Source of the DNA: Methylobacterium isbiliense
GTDB lineage: Bacteria; Pseudomonadota; Alphaproteobacteria; Rhizobiales; Beijerinckiaceae
Direction of reading: 5' to 3'
Assembly: GCF_022179325.1 (NCBI RefSeq)
Contig: NZ_BPQQ01000086.1
Span: 1-64,000, forward strand
Length of the DNA: 64,000 bases
The notes below the pieces were generated by a model. That model searched no databases, was not told the origin of the DNA, and worked only from the letters and a program-made list of their open reading frames with translations. Every line of letters begins with the position of its first letter. Position 1 is the stretch's first letter. Shown here one piece after another: positions 1-9,317 of this stretch. Position numbers and translations under genes: made by a program.

Positions 1-185
1 CACACTCAAATCCGGATAGCCGAAAATTTACGATCCGCCAGATTGGGACCCGCCGGGTTTCACATCCTGATTTCTTGAGCGGCGACGTGCACAGAATCGG
101 AACACCTCCCATCAAACGGACATGATCGAATGACTGACACTTGGGAGCTTCGCTTCAGGCTCGTTCCGTTCGCTCGGCCGGAAAC

Positions 186-1235
186 TCAGTTTGCAACGCG
201 CACCAGCGCCTCCTCGGGTGTGAGCGTCTCGCCTTCGTCAAGCTCGGGCAATACCTCACTTACCGCTTCTGGGTCCGGCGGAGGTCGCCGCTTGACTGCG
301 AAGGTGACGGTGCGTCCCGTTTCTAGAACAGATCGGATCATCGCTTCCAGCGAGGCCGATTGGGAAATCGTAGTCCCGACCCATGAGCCTGCGACCAAGG
401 TGATGAACTCCGAACCGCTCAGCCTGCGGCCGACATTGCTATAGGTGAGGAGGTTGCCGCCGCGTGGGCCCTTGAGACGATCGCTCTTCGCCAAGACCTT
501 CCACAATCCGAGCGGCAGGTAGATGCCTGGAAACAGCCCGCGATCATCAGGGTTGAAAACGATGCGCGCGCAGAACTTCAGGAAGAAGGGGTTGCTGGTC
601 AGGCGAAAGCCGTCCGGGTCCGTATCGGGCTCGATTTGTTCAAGCTGCTCAAGGAGCTTGTCCATGCGTTCCAGTTCACCGGAGAACTGATCGCCCTGCG
701 TCCATCGGAATTCGTGTTCATCCGGGCCTTTTTCGAAGGCCTTGTATTGCACGAGCACGAACGAACGATAGGTCTCATTGAAGTAGATCAGATCGGCGCC
801 CGTCTGCTCCTCCAGCACCAGGCGATTGGCCATGACGACCGTAACGCGCACCGACGGGTCGGTCTCGGACTGAAAGGTGCGGGCGGCGATGTGAGGCGCT
901 TCACGCAGGGCGGCAAAGCCCGGCAGTCCTGCCAGGTCGGCATGAAGCATCACGTCCTCACGCACCCTTGCGCCCGGAAGCCCGTCCAGGAACGAGGTAC
1001 GTTCGATCGTAGCGGGCGTCCATTCAAGGATCTCCTGCGTGCCGACGCCGGCGATTTCGAGAGCAGCCGCGAGCGTTTCCTTCTGAAGCGCCAGATTTTC
1101 CCGTTCCCGCTCACCGAGCGTCGCTATCAGCTCTCGCCGGCTCGCGGACATCCTCGCGAGCTTTTCCCCGAGGGTTGAATCCATCTCCCTAAGGACCTCG
1201 ACCACGGCGTTCAAGGTCTTGGGCGGAAGCAGGCC
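186..1235 (-). pseudogene. C-terminal part of a 462-codon gene split by an IS1182-family element
   Basis: This is the 3' part of a gene whose 5' part lies at 2808-3150; the IS at 1236-2807 separates them. Joining the halves at the 4-bp target duplication GGCC restores one continuous frame of 462 codons. The part here has a helical, charged stretch (about residues 120-190 of the joined protein) and then an alpha/beta region with DLIYFN about ten residues before VLVQYK. That spacing of D and QxK resembles the core of PD-(D/E)xK-type nucleases, but this is only a motif-level impression. I do not recognise the family. A TTG at 1214 could start a residual 342-aa product. No operon partner is visible on the left. 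Confidence 0.6.
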
Positions 1236-2807
1236 GAGGCTGTGTAAAAACGCGCTGACCGCTGCGTCTTGGCTGGGGGCAACGCGAGGGCGGGGCGAGG
1301 CCGACGTCAGGCCCGGATCGCCTCTATCAGCGGCCCTACGCCCAGGATGGCGATCACCCGTTTGAGATTATAGGCCAGGACGTGGAGGCCGATCTCAGTC
1401 TTCACATTGGGCAGGCGCTTCATCAGGAAGTGCGTCGATCCCATCCAGGCCTTGATCGTGCCGAAGGGGTGCTCGACGAGCCGCCTTCGCAGGCGCATGG
1501 CACCAGGCGTCAGGTCCATCCGCCGCTGAAGGGCGTCGATGAGCGCCTCATGCTCCCAGCGGGTCACGCGTCGCTCGATGCTGGGTGTGCACTGAGCCTT
1601 GAGAGCGCAGGCTTGGCAACTGGCGCGATCCCAGTAGCGGTGGAGCGTCATGCCCCGCTCGACGGTGGTCATATGGCGTCGCAGCAGCGCGCCGGATGGG
1701 CAGCGATAGACGTCCTGCTCGGGCAGATAGACGAAGTCCTGCTTGCCGAACCGGCCGTCGGCCTTGGCGCCCGAGGTGAGCGGCTTGGGCAGATAGGGCG
1801 TCACGCCCAGGGCGTCGCAGGAGCGGATCTCCTCGCCCGAGAAGTAGCCGCGGTCGGCCAGCGCATCGAGCTTTGCCACGCCCATGGCGTCCTTGGCCTT
1901 CGCGGCCATGGCCGCGAGCTGTTCGCGGTCGCTGCCGGTCATGACCACGTCGTGGGCGACGATCAGGTGATGCTCGGCCTCCACCGCAGACTGGACATTG
2001 TAGCCGACGATCCCGCTGCCGCGCCCGCTGGTGGCCATCGAGCGAGCGTCCGGATCGGTCAGTGAGACTTGGCCGTCCGGTGCGGTTTCGACCCGTACCT
2101 CCATCGCCTGAAGCATCTTCATCTGCTCGCGCAGCCGCTCGACCTTCTCCTTCAGTCGGCCCGAGCGCGCCTCGGCGGCCTCGCCTTCCTGGCGGTCGGC
2201 CGTGTCGAGGTCGCGCAGGTAACCGGCAATATGCTCGGCGACTTGCTCCAGACGCTTCTGGAGCTTGTTGGCCGTGAAGTTCTTGTCGCGGCTGTTCACC
2301 GCCTTGAACTTGCTGCCGTCGATCGCGACCAAGGCGCTCCCGAACAGACCGATCTGACGGCACAACGCCACGAACTGCGCGCAGGCGGCCTGGATCGCCG
2401 GGCCATTATCCTTCCGGAAGTCCGCGATCGTCTTGTGGTCGGGCGCAAGCCTCCCCGTCAGCCACATCAACTCGACATTGCGCCCAGCCTCGCGCTCCAG
2501 CCGGCGGCTGGACTGCACCTTGTGCAGGTAGCCGTAGACGTAGAGCTTGAGCAGCGTTGCAGGATGGTAGGCCGGACGTCCTGTCGGCGCCGGCGTCACG
2601 CCCTCAAAACCCAGGGCGCCCAGGTTAAGGTCGTCGACGAACACGTCCACGACCCGCACCAGGTTATCCTCGGCGACGTAGTCGTCCAGGCAATCGGGAA
2701 GCAGCGTCGGCTGCCGGCGGTCGCAACCCTCAATGAAACCGCTCAAATCCACCTCCCGACTGCGACGTCGGGATTCTAGCCAATCCGGAGAGTTTTGACA
2801 CAGCCTC
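1236..2807 (-). mobile_element. IS1182-family insertion sequence, complete, with terminal inverted repeats and GGCC duplication
   Basis: The ends carry matching inverted repeats: GAGGCTGTGTAAAAAC at the left end and, read inward from the right end, GAGGCTGTGTCAAAAC, with one mismatch in 16. The flanks are GGCC at 1232-1235 and GGCC at 2808-2811, a 4-bp target duplication. The element is 1572 bp with one full-length transposase gene. Removing the element and one GGCC joins the two flanking reading frames exactly in phase, so insertion was precise and the interrupted gene has not yet drifted out of frame. This suggests a recent insertion. Confidence 0.9.
1307..2752 (-). CDS. IS1182-family transposase
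   Basis: A 481-aa protein with the layout of IS1182 transposases. The N-terminal DUF772-type segment contains the YHPATLLKLYVYGYL region and the APDHKTIADFRKDN motif. An RNase H-like DDE domain follows, with VAIDGSKFKAVNSRDKN carrying the first Asp, then a cysteine-bearing insert (YRCPSGA, SCQACALKAQC), and a C-terminal block ending HPFGTIKAWMG near the catalytic Glu region. Full length and intact, inside recognisable inverted repeats, so it may be active. It faces the same way as the gene it interrupts. Confidence 0.93.
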   Translation of the reverse strand: MDLSGFIEGCDRRQPTLLPDCLDDYVAEDNLVRVVDVFVDDLNLGALGFEGVTPAPTGRPAYHPATLLKLYVYGYLHKVQSSRRLEREAGRNVELMWLTGRLAPDHKTIADFRKDNGPAIQAACAQFVALCRQIGLFGSALVAIDGSKFKAVNSRDKNFTANKLQKRLEQVAEHIAGYLRDLDTADRQEGEAAEARSGRLKEKVERLREQMKMLQAMEVRVETAPDGQVSLTDPDARSMATSGRGSGIVGYNVQSAVEAEHHLIVAHDVVMTGSDREQLAAMAAKAKDAMGVAKLDALADRGYFSGEEIRSCDALGVTPYLPKPLTSGAKADGRFGKQDFVYLPEQDVYRCPSGALLRRHMTTVERGMTLHRYWDRASCQACALKAQCTPSIERRVTRWEHEALIDALQRRMDLTPGAMRLRRRLVEHPFGTIKAWMGSTHFLMKRLPNVKTEIGLHVLAYNLKRVIAILGVGPLIEAIRA

Positions 2808-3150
2808 GGCCGCTTGCGGACATGACCTTTCGCAGCGGAGCTTTGAAGCGAGGGGGAACGCGCTCCACGATCGCCTCGAATGGGATTGGCCGCCGCAAGG
2901 CGTCCAGCGAGGTCATATTGAGACGAACGAGCCCAGTTCCCGCCGATGCGCCCTTACGTCCATCCCCGACATGGGTAAGAAGGCCGTCCTCGAATGAAGC
3001 CAACACCACCAGTGGCGCGCGGCGGCTGTGTGGGAATGCCGGCACGGGCTCGGAAGCCCTCGGACCGCCGAACCAGCCCGCCTCGGCATGGAGAAGGGTC
3101 TCACGCCGATCCTGCCGCACGTTCAGAATATAGGCCGCAGCCTTTGCCAT
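2808..3150 (-). pseudogene. N-terminal part of the IS-split 462-codon gene
   Basis: Reads MAKAAAYILNVRQDRRET from the ATG at 3150 for 114 codons up to the GGCC target duplication, then runs eight codons into the IS before a stop at 2776. The frame matches that of the 3' part at 186-1235 once the IS is removed. The segment contains an alpha/beta-looking stretch (PLVVLASFEDGLLTHVGDG) with no motif I can assign. The position directly upstream of an SRAP gene on the same strand may mean little, because the gap is about 280 bp. Function unknown. Confidence 0.55.
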
Positions 3151-3433
3151 ACCCGTTTTTCGCCTGTGACTATGCCACTGTCATTCCATTATTATCTAGT
3201 CTTCGCGTCCAGTGAACCGGGCGGCGATGGCTGGCCAGCTCGGCCTTGGGCTTGCTCAGATGGGGCTAGGCGGCCCGGTCCTCCGGGTTCAACTTGACGA
3301 CCTCCCGATGGCGATCGGACGCGATGTCCTCGCCGAGCGACGTCGTGAGAAAGATGAACCTAGGCGGATGATTGCCCTGACCTTCGCGTCAGAAGCCCGC
3401 GACCGCCATGACGCGCGAGTCCTCCGGCCTGCC

Positions 3434-4024
3434 CTAGCCTACCTGTCGAACGTCGAGGGTCCCGGCGGGCAGCAGCTTGATCAGCGATTGAGCGGGCACT
3501 GACAAATCGAGCCAGTCGGCCCAAGCGCTCCGTTCAAGGATGACGATTTGCCGATCATGATAGGGGGCGATGTCTGGGCCAGGGTCCATCGTCAGCATCG
3601 TGAACGCTTCGCCGACATCCTTCGTCTCCCGCCAGATGCCGGCGATGCAGAAGATGGGTTCATCCTTCTTCGTGAAGAGCCACTTGTCCTTGCGCTTCTT
3701 TCCCTTCTCGGTCGGATCGGTGAATTCGTAAAAGCCGTCGGCCACGATGAGGCAGCGGTTCGAAGCGAAGTCGCGACCCTCCGAGCGGAAATTGTAGACC
3801 GGCCGCTTGTTCTGCCCCGGCCAGCTCCATCGCCGTTGCACGAGCTCGCCTTCGCCGCGGACTCCGTCGATCGCGCGGACGATCGGCCCGACATCGGTAA
3901 TCTTGATGTCCTCGCGCGCCTCGATGTTGGGAGCACCTTCTCCGAAACGGATCTTGATCTTCAGATCGGCGAAATCCTCGACGATCGAAGCGACATCCAC
4001 CGTCAGGCGGTAATCATTGCACAT
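3434..4024 (-). CDS. SRAP (YedK/HMCES-type) abasic-site-binding peptidase-like protein
   Basis: A 196-aa protein of the SOS response-associated peptidase family. These proteins crosslink to abasic sites in single-stranded DNA through the N-terminal cysteine once Met1 is removed. Visible family residues: Cys2 right after Met1 (MCNDYRL), Asn78 in the VYNFRSE block, Glu100 in GFYEF, and His156 in the PYHDRQIVIL block. The length is typical, if slightly short at the C-terminus. The start is fixed by the need for Cys at position 2. No SOS box is visible directly upstream of this copy; one lies about 200 bp away and points the other direction at a second, truncated ORF. Confidence 0.9.
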   Translation of the reverse strand: MCNDYRLTVDVASIVEDFADLKIKIRFGEGAPNIEAREDIKITDVGPIVRAIDGVRGEGELVQRRWSWPGQNKRPVYNFRSEGRDFASNRCLIVADGFYEFTDPTEKGKKRKDKWLFTKKDEPIFCIAGIWRETKDVGEAFTMLTMDPGPDIAPYHDRQIVILERSAWADWLDLSVPAQSLIKLLPAGTLDVRQVG

Positions 4025-4227
4025 CGGTCCTCCGTCCTCAGCAGAATCTCGAATTTCGCTCGCTCAGCACCAGCATGACCTGTAACCAAACGAAAAATGT
4101 CAGCCCGACGTCGCAAAACAAGCAGGTGGATCAGCACCATCAGGATTCGTAGTCGGCAGCGGTAGGTCGCGCCAGTGCGTGAAGGCCGACACCGGCTAGT
4201 CCCGTCGCCACATTGCCCTGCGTCGAT

Positions 4228-4242
4228 GTTCTTGCTATGTTC
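4228..4242 (+). promoter_or_regulatory. Alphaproteobacterial LexA (SOS) box
   Basis: The sequence GTTCTTGCTATGTTC is a perfect match to the direct-repeat SOS box GTTC-N7-GTTC used by alphaproteobacterial LexA. It sits 8 bp before the ATG at 4251, with CATAAT just downstream as a possible -10 hexamer, so LexA bound here would block transcription of the ORF at 4251. That ORF is truncated by an ISL3-type element after about 36 codons. Confidence 0.7.
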
Positions 4243-4250
4243 GCATAATT

Positions 4251-4358
4251 ATGAGCGCGACACCGTTCGATTCCGACGCACCGCTCGACGAACGCCGGAT
4301 CATCATAAGGCGCTACGGCGGCGATGTTGAGATGCTCAAACTGCGGTGGGGCCTCCAG
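4251..4358 (+). pseudogene. 5' fragment of an SOS-controlled gene, possibly a second SRAP-type gene, cut by an IS
   Basis: From the ATG at 4251 the frame reads MSATPFDSDAPLDERRII and ends at the ISL3-type inverted repeat after the tripeptide-rich stretch KLRWGLQ. Read-through stops seven codons inside the IS. The RWGL motif following an IIRRYGG segment resembles the early part of SRAP proteins, where (M/R)RWG(L/M) precedes the core fold, but Cys2 is absent here. The SOS box immediately upstream fits a DNA-damage gene. The remainder of the gene is not found on the other side of the IS, so a deletion probably accompanied or followed the insertion. Confidence 0.4.
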
Positions 4359-6106
4359 CTGTCAATCGGCGCGGAAGTTTGACCCCTTATCGGCGTCCAA
4401 TGTTGGGTCTGACGCAATCTCGCTGACGTTTGGGGCTCATGTCGCGCCAATCAGACGCGCCTGGAGAAGATCGATCTTTCCGCGGCCGTACATTTGGCGC
4501 TTAACGAGCTTGAGACGGGTGATCTGGCCCTCGGTTTGACCGTTTGACCAAGTCGAGAGAATAGCTGCTCGCACAGCGGCCTCGTCTCGTCGGACGCCAT
4601 TCGACAATGAGGCGACCAGGCTTTGGGAGGCGCGCTCGATCCAGGAAGCCAAAGGCTCGGCCTGCCTCGCTCTGATCATGGCATGGAAGTCGGCGACGAT
4701 CTCGCGAGCCTCGAACAAGGACGGGACGCCGTTCTCGATCGCGGCGATCGTAACAGTTTCGGCCTTCGAGAGATTGTCGCGACCAGTGGTCATTAACCTC
4801 GCGATGGTCCGGGCCGATGGGAGGCGAGCGAGGCTGCTTGCGTCCGCTTTCTCAGCGCGCCGGCGGCGAGTTGCCCATTCGGAGACAACCCTGAGGCTTC
4901 CCCGGAAGCCGTTCCTTCGCATTGTGCGCCAGAGGGCGGATGCATTGCGGGCGCCGGCGTCCCATTGCGCATCCAACCAGGGTAGATGCGCTTCCAGAGA
5001 ACTCTGGCGAGGTCGGAAGACGTCGCTGCGCTCGCCACGGACGATCCGCCTGACGGTCTGGCGGTGATGGCCCGTGCGCCTGACGATCTGTTTGATCGGC
5101 ACGCCCTCCTGCCAGAGGGCAAGGACCGATGCGTTTGTCTCCTCGCGCCGCAAATATCCGTCATATTGCAGCTTCTCGGCTGCCGTCAGCAAAGCGGGAT
5201 TGATCACGGTGGCGCCGATGGCGCCGCGGATCTGACGCATTGACTTGCGCACGGCGTCGAGGAAAGCGCGGCTGGCATTCTCCATCAGGTGCCATCGGTC
5301 GGCAACCTGGACGGCCTGCGGCAGTGCTCGCGCCACCGCCTCTCCGTAGCCCCCGCCGCGGTCACGGGCGACTGTGTGGACAGCGGACTGATGCCGGAGC
5401 CAGGCTTCCGATGTCGCCGGCTCCCGGTCGGGAAGCAGGACGACCGGCCGGCGGCGTTCGAGGTCGCAGACGATGGTGCCGTAGCGGTGATTGCGCCGCC
5501 ACGCGAAGTCATCAATGCCGATCACGCGCAACGGCTCGCTCGGTACCCGGGCACGCTGCCGGACCACGCGCAGCAGCGTATCGTTGCTGACCGGCAGCAT
5601 CATCCTGGCGGCAAAACTCGCTCCAGGCCGGCCGCCCAACGCGAGCCCGAGATGCTGGACGATATGATCGAGACGATCGGTCCGGCGTGCTCGCGGAGCA
5701 AGGACACTATCACCAAAGCGCTCCGCGAAGATCTGGCGGCCGCATAGAACGGCATCGCACCTGAAGCGCCGGACGAGGATCTGGAGTTCGACGCGTCGGC
5801 CGCTGAGCGGCAGGTCCTTTGCTCGCCGGAAATACCGGCTCTGGATCCGTCGCGAGATCGCCCCACAATCAGGACATGGACCGGCGCTGACGGCCGCCCG
5901 AGCTCGGACAACAACACGATCGCCTTCGATCGCGATCTCGTCGACCATCAATCCTGAAGGAACCAGGCTGGCTGGCCGAAATCGCTGCTTCATCATGCTG
6001 ATTCCTTCTGGAAACCAGCGTCAGAACAGCCCCAACGTGCAGCGAAACTGAGTCAGACCCAACATTGGACGCCGATAAGGGGTCAAACTTCCGCGCCGAT
6101 TGACAG
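4359..6106 (-). mobile_element. ISL3-family insertion sequence with 55-bp perfect inverted repeats
   Basis: The arms at 4359-4413 and 6052-6106 are identical inverted copies over 55 bp, starting CTGTCAATCGGCGCGG. The element is 1748 bp and holds one transposase gene. The flanks (TCCA before, ACCG after) show no direct repeat, and the genes on the two sides are different truncated genes. The element therefore marks a deletion or recombination junction rather than a simple insertion. Confidence 0.85.
4437..5996 (-). CDS. ISL3-family transposase
   Basis: A 519-aa transposase. The N-terminus has the zinc-binding region usual in ISL3 transposases (CPDCGAISRRIQSRYFR, with further cysteines around FRCDAVLC). 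The DDE domain has VIGIDDFAWRRNHRYGTIV with the first Asp pair, a second Asp in VQVADRWHLMENASRAFL, and the C-terminal NGQTEGQITRLKLVKRQMYG block holding the catalytic Glu. An internal HTH-like region (WQEGVPIKQIVRRTG) lies near residue 290. The gene is intact. Confidence 0.93.
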   Translation of the reverse strand: MMKQRFRPASLVPSGLMVDEIAIEGDRVVVRARAAVSAGPCPDCGAISRRIQSRYFRRAKDLPLSGRRVELQILVRRFRCDAVLCGRQIFAERFGDSVLAPRARRTDRLDHIVQHLGLALGGRPGASFAARMMLPVSNDTLLRVVRQRARVPSEPLRVIGIDDFAWRRNHRYGTIVCDLERRRPVVLLPDREPATSEAWLRHQSAVHTVARDRGGGYGEAVARALPQAVQVADRWHLMENASRAFLDAVRKSMRQIRGAIGATVINPALLTAAEKLQYDGYLRREETNASVLALWQEGVPIKQIVRRTGHHRQTVRRIVRGERSDVFRPRQSSLEAHLPWLDAQWDAGARNASALWRTMRRNGFRGSLRVVSEWATRRRRAEKADASSLARLPSARTIARLMTTGRDNLSKAETVTIAAIENGVPSLFEAREIVADFHAMIRARQAEPLASWIERASQSLVASLSNGVRRDEAAVRAAILSTWSNGQTEGQITRLKLVKRQMYGRGKIDLLQARLIGAT

Positions 6107-6457
6107 ACCGCGCTCGTCAAACTCCCAATTCTCGTTGCCATAGGACCGGAACCAGTTTCCGGCATCGTCGTGCCATTCATAAGCGAAGCGCACCGCCATG
6201 CGATTCTCCCGGAAGCCCCACAGCTCCTTGATCAGGCGGTAGTCCAGCTCGCGACTCCATTTGCGCGTCAGGAACGCCTTGATCTGCTCCCGGCCCTGGA
6301 CGAATTCGACGCGATTGCGCCATTGGCTGTCCGGGGTGTAGGCGAGCGACACCCGCTCGGGATCGCGGCTGTTCCACGCATCCTCGGCGAGACGCACTTT
6401 CCGGGCGGCGGCTTCAATTGTGGTGAATGGCGGCAGTGGCGGTCGTTCGGCTTCCAT
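6107..6457 (-). pseudogene. SnoaL/DUF1348-like small protein, 3'-truncated by the ISL3-type element
   Basis: From ATG 6457 the product reads [20 protein letters not shown] and continues through [36 protein letters not shown], and [20 protein letters not shown], ending NWEFDERGL at the IS edge; a few IS-encoded residues (SIGAEV) follow before the stop at 6083. This is the fold and sequence style of DUF1348 / nuclear transport factor 2-like proteins, which normally continue for another 20-25 residues (a typical end follows an NWEFD..GL motif). The start codon lies 1 base beyond the stop of the upstream PNPOx-like gene, so the two were translationally coupled. The truncated protein may be non-functional. 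Confidence 0.7.
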
Positions 6458-6458
6458 C

Positions 6459-7088
<630 letters not shown>

Positions 7089-7153
7089 GATCGGCTCTTT
7101 GCTCGCGAGCAATGTGGACCGACGGCCGGACGGCCGGCGGTCCACACGCCCTG

Positions 7154-7699
7154 TCAGGCGGCTTCGGCTGCCAGAACGACCGGAAAGTCGATGTCGGTCT
7201 TGGCGACTTCGTTCAGGAAGTTGGTGAAGCAGTTCAGCGCGACGAGCGCGACCACTTCCACGATCTGGCTATCGTCGAAGCCGGCGTCGCGGACGACTTT
7301 GATGTCGGCCTCGCTCACATGACCGCGCTCGCGCGCGACCTTCGCCGCGAAACGCACCGCCGCGTCTGCCTCGGAATCGCTGGACGCGCCCATGCGATTG
7401 AGTGCGATCTCTTCCGGGCTGATCTTCGCAAGGTTCAGGCCGAGATAGCTATGGGCCGACAGGCAATAGTCGCAGCCGTTCACCTGGGCCACAGCCAGCG
7501 CGATCCGCTCGCGCGTCTTGACATCGAGCGTTTTTCCGAGCGCGCCGTTGTTGGCGATGAAGCCTTCCAGCGCCGGCGGGCTGACGGCGATCAGGCGAAA
7601 CAGATTGGGGACGATACCGAGTTGTTGATGAACAGCGTCGAGGATCGGCTTCGACGCTTCGGGAACGTCATCTCGGGCGGGGACGGCGAGACGGGACAT
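7154..7699 (-). CDS. Carboxymuconolactone decarboxylase-family (AhpD-like) protein
   Basis: A 181-aa protein from ATG 7699 (MSRLAVPARDDVPEAS), preceded by AGGAGG. The core of the family is clear: the helical LGIVPNLFRLIAVSPPALEGF stretch, then TRERIALAVAQVNGCDYCLSAH in which CDYC is the AhpD-type redox CxxC followed by SAH. These proteins act as thiol-dependent peroxidases or decarboxylases; the CxxC-x-x-H arrangement favours the peroxidase-type role. It is divergent from the LysR gene at 7815, with about 115 bp between them, a common arrangement where the regulator controls the neighbour. Confidence 0.88.
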   Translation of the reverse strand: MSRLAVPARDDVPEASKPILDAVHQQLGIVPNLFRLIAVSPPALEGFIANNGALGKTLDVKTRERIALAVAQVNGCDYCLSAHSYLGLNLAKISPEEIALNRMGASSDSEADAAVRFAAKVARERGHVSEADIKVVRDAGFDDSQIVEVVALVALNCFTNFLNEVAKTDIDFPVVLAAEAA

Positions 7700-7814
7700 G
7701 GGGCTCCTCCTTCCAGGAACGGGACCGGCAGTGGTCAAAAGCATGGAGAGAGTAACGCCTTCCGTTGAGGAGGATAATTCGCTAAGAATGGCGATAACCT
7801 TCTCATTCTATGGA

Positions 7815-8744
7815 ATGGTCTTGGATCGCCTTGAAGTCATGTCACTCCTCTTGCGTGTGGTCGAGAAAGGCAGCTTTTCCGCCGCCAGCCGGGACTTGCG
7901 CATGCCTCTGGCGACGCTCAGCCGGAAGGTGAGCGAGCTTGAGGCTCATCTGGGAACCAGGTTGCTTATCCGCACCACTCGCAAGTCGGCGCTGACGGAT
8001 GCAGGCGCCGCCTATGCGACTTCGGCCAGGCGCATTCTCGAAGAGGTCGACGAAACCGAGCGGATCGCCGCAGGTGAGTTCCACGCCCCTCGCGGCGAAC
8101 TGGTCCTGACCGCGCCGATCCTCTTCGGGCGGCTGCATATTCTTCCCGTCGTCACCGAGTTTCTCGCGGCTTACCCCGAAATCAATGTCCGTCTGCTGCT
8201 CTCAGACCGGAATCTCCATTTGATCGACGATCACATCGACATGGCCGTCCGCATCGGCCCATTGCCGGACAGCCGCATGGTTGCGACCCGTGTCGGTTCG
8301 ATGCGGACGGTCGTCTGCGCCAGCCCGAAGCTGCTGGCTGCATACGGAACGCCGAAGGCGCCGGAAGACTTGGCCCAACTGCCATGCGTGAACTTCGATT
8401 TCCTTTCGCCGGTCCCGGCATGGCGGTTTCGGCTGAAGGATGCCACAGGAACCACAGACCTGCCGGTCCGACCGCGTCTTTCCGTTTCAACCGCCGAGGC
8501 CGCGGTTTGGGCCGCGATGCAGGGCGTCGGCGCGACTCGTGTGCTCCACTACCAATGCGCTGACGCCATGCGTGACGGAGTTCTGCGCACGATTCTCGAG
8601 GATTTCGAGCTTGAGCCGCTCCCGGTCCACCTGATCCACGCCAACCGTGGCGTCCTTCCGTCGAAAATGCGCATCTTCCTCGATTTCGCTGCGGCACGTC
8701 TCAGGGCGAGGCTGAACTCTCTCCAAGAACGTTATCCCCAGTGA
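7815..8744 (+). CDS. LysR-family transcriptional regulator
   Basis: A 309-aa LysR regulator from ATG 7815 (MVLDRLEVMSLLLRVVEKGS). The winged HTH covers about residues 5-64 (GSFSAASRDLRMPLATLSRK forms the helix-turn-helix), and the substrate-binding domain follows from GELVLTAPILFGRLHILPVV. The sequence style (DRLEVM, PLATLSRKVSELE) is that of regulators usually divergent from oxidoreductase genes. The likely target is the divergent AhpD/PNPOx/SnoaL cluster, by genomic arrangement only. Upstream in-frame starts exist, but this ATG gives the standard domain length. Confidence 0.9.
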   Translation: MVLDRLEVMSLLLRVVEKGSFSAASRDLRMPLATLSRKVSELEAHLGTRLLIRTTRKSALTDAGAAYATSARRILEEVDETERIAAGEFHAPRGELVLTAPILFGRLHILPVVTEFLAAYPEINVRLLLSDRNLHLIDDHIDMAVRIGPLPDSRMVATRVGSMRTVVCASPKLLAAYGTPKAPEDLAQLPCVNFDFLSPVPAWRFRLKDATGTTDLPVRPRLSVSTAEAAVWAAMQGVGATRVLHYQCADAMRDGVLRTILEDFELEPLPVHLIHANRGVLPSKMRIFLDFAAARLRARLNSLQERYPQ

Positions 8745-8858
8745 GCGACCAAGAAGCCGAAGCATCGTACCGCGGCGGGGGAAAACGCGGACGTTTCCGC
8801 AAACTTAGTGCGCTCTACGCGGCCGCTGGCGCCGATTGCGCGATATTCTGCGAGATAG

Positions 8859-9317
8859 CTACCTACTCGCCGGCGATACTCGTTCGGGCGGCGCGGGAAG
8901 AAAACGCATGGCCAAAACACCCGCAATGACAAGCTCGACCCACGCCAGCGGTAGTGCGATTGCGGCCGTCGCAGGCTCCGCGAGATTCATGTTCAGCATT
9001 GCGATCCAGAACAGCACGAAGAAGAACAGCCAGCTCAGAGTGCCGACGATCACCGCGGAACGCATGCCGGCGCCGAATGCTTGCGTATAGAGCCAAGTGA
9101 GCGTCACGCTCATCACCACAAGCAGTGTGTCCCACAATCCCCAGACCAGGAAGACGGGCAGGTTCATCGGCGCGACATCGGGGACCATCGCCAGCGTCTG
9201 CCGCGTCATCGGCATGACGAAGACGAAATAACGAAAAATCTCAGAAGCGTTGATCCAGATGCTGACGACCACGAATGTCAGCACGAAGGCCCGCGTCGGA
9301 AAACGCGCCGTCGTCAT
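8859..9317 (-). CDS. Small integral membrane protein, function unknown
   Basis: A 152-aa protein from ATG 9317 with four hydrophobic segments: about residues 10-30 (AFVLTFVVVSIWINASEIF), 52-75 (VFLVWGLWDTLLVVMSVTL), 88-113 (VIVGTLSWLFFFVLFWIAML) and 118-142. The polar NASEIFRYF and the repeated aromatic residues are the only notable features. The start overlaps the stop of the tetR pseudogene by 4 bp (ATGA), so the pair was an operon in which the repressor controlled the membrane protein. I do not recognise the family. Confidence 0.65.
   Translation of the reverse strand: MTTARFPTRAFVLTFVVVSIWINASEIFRYFVFVMPMTRQTLAMVPDVAPMNLPVFLVWGLWDTLLVVMSVTLTWLYTQAFGAGMRSAVIVGTLSWLFFFVLFWIAMLNMNLAEPATAAIALPLAWVELVIAGVLAMRFLPAPPERVSPASR

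Noticed and set aside
1-185. Any gene in the first 185 bases
   Set aside because: Only short frames without ribosome sites; nothing recognised.
3212-3502. Plus-strand frame of 96 codons between the split gene and the SRAP gene
   Set aside because: No homology visible, no ribosome site, and it overlaps the SRAP 3' end; treated as non-coding.
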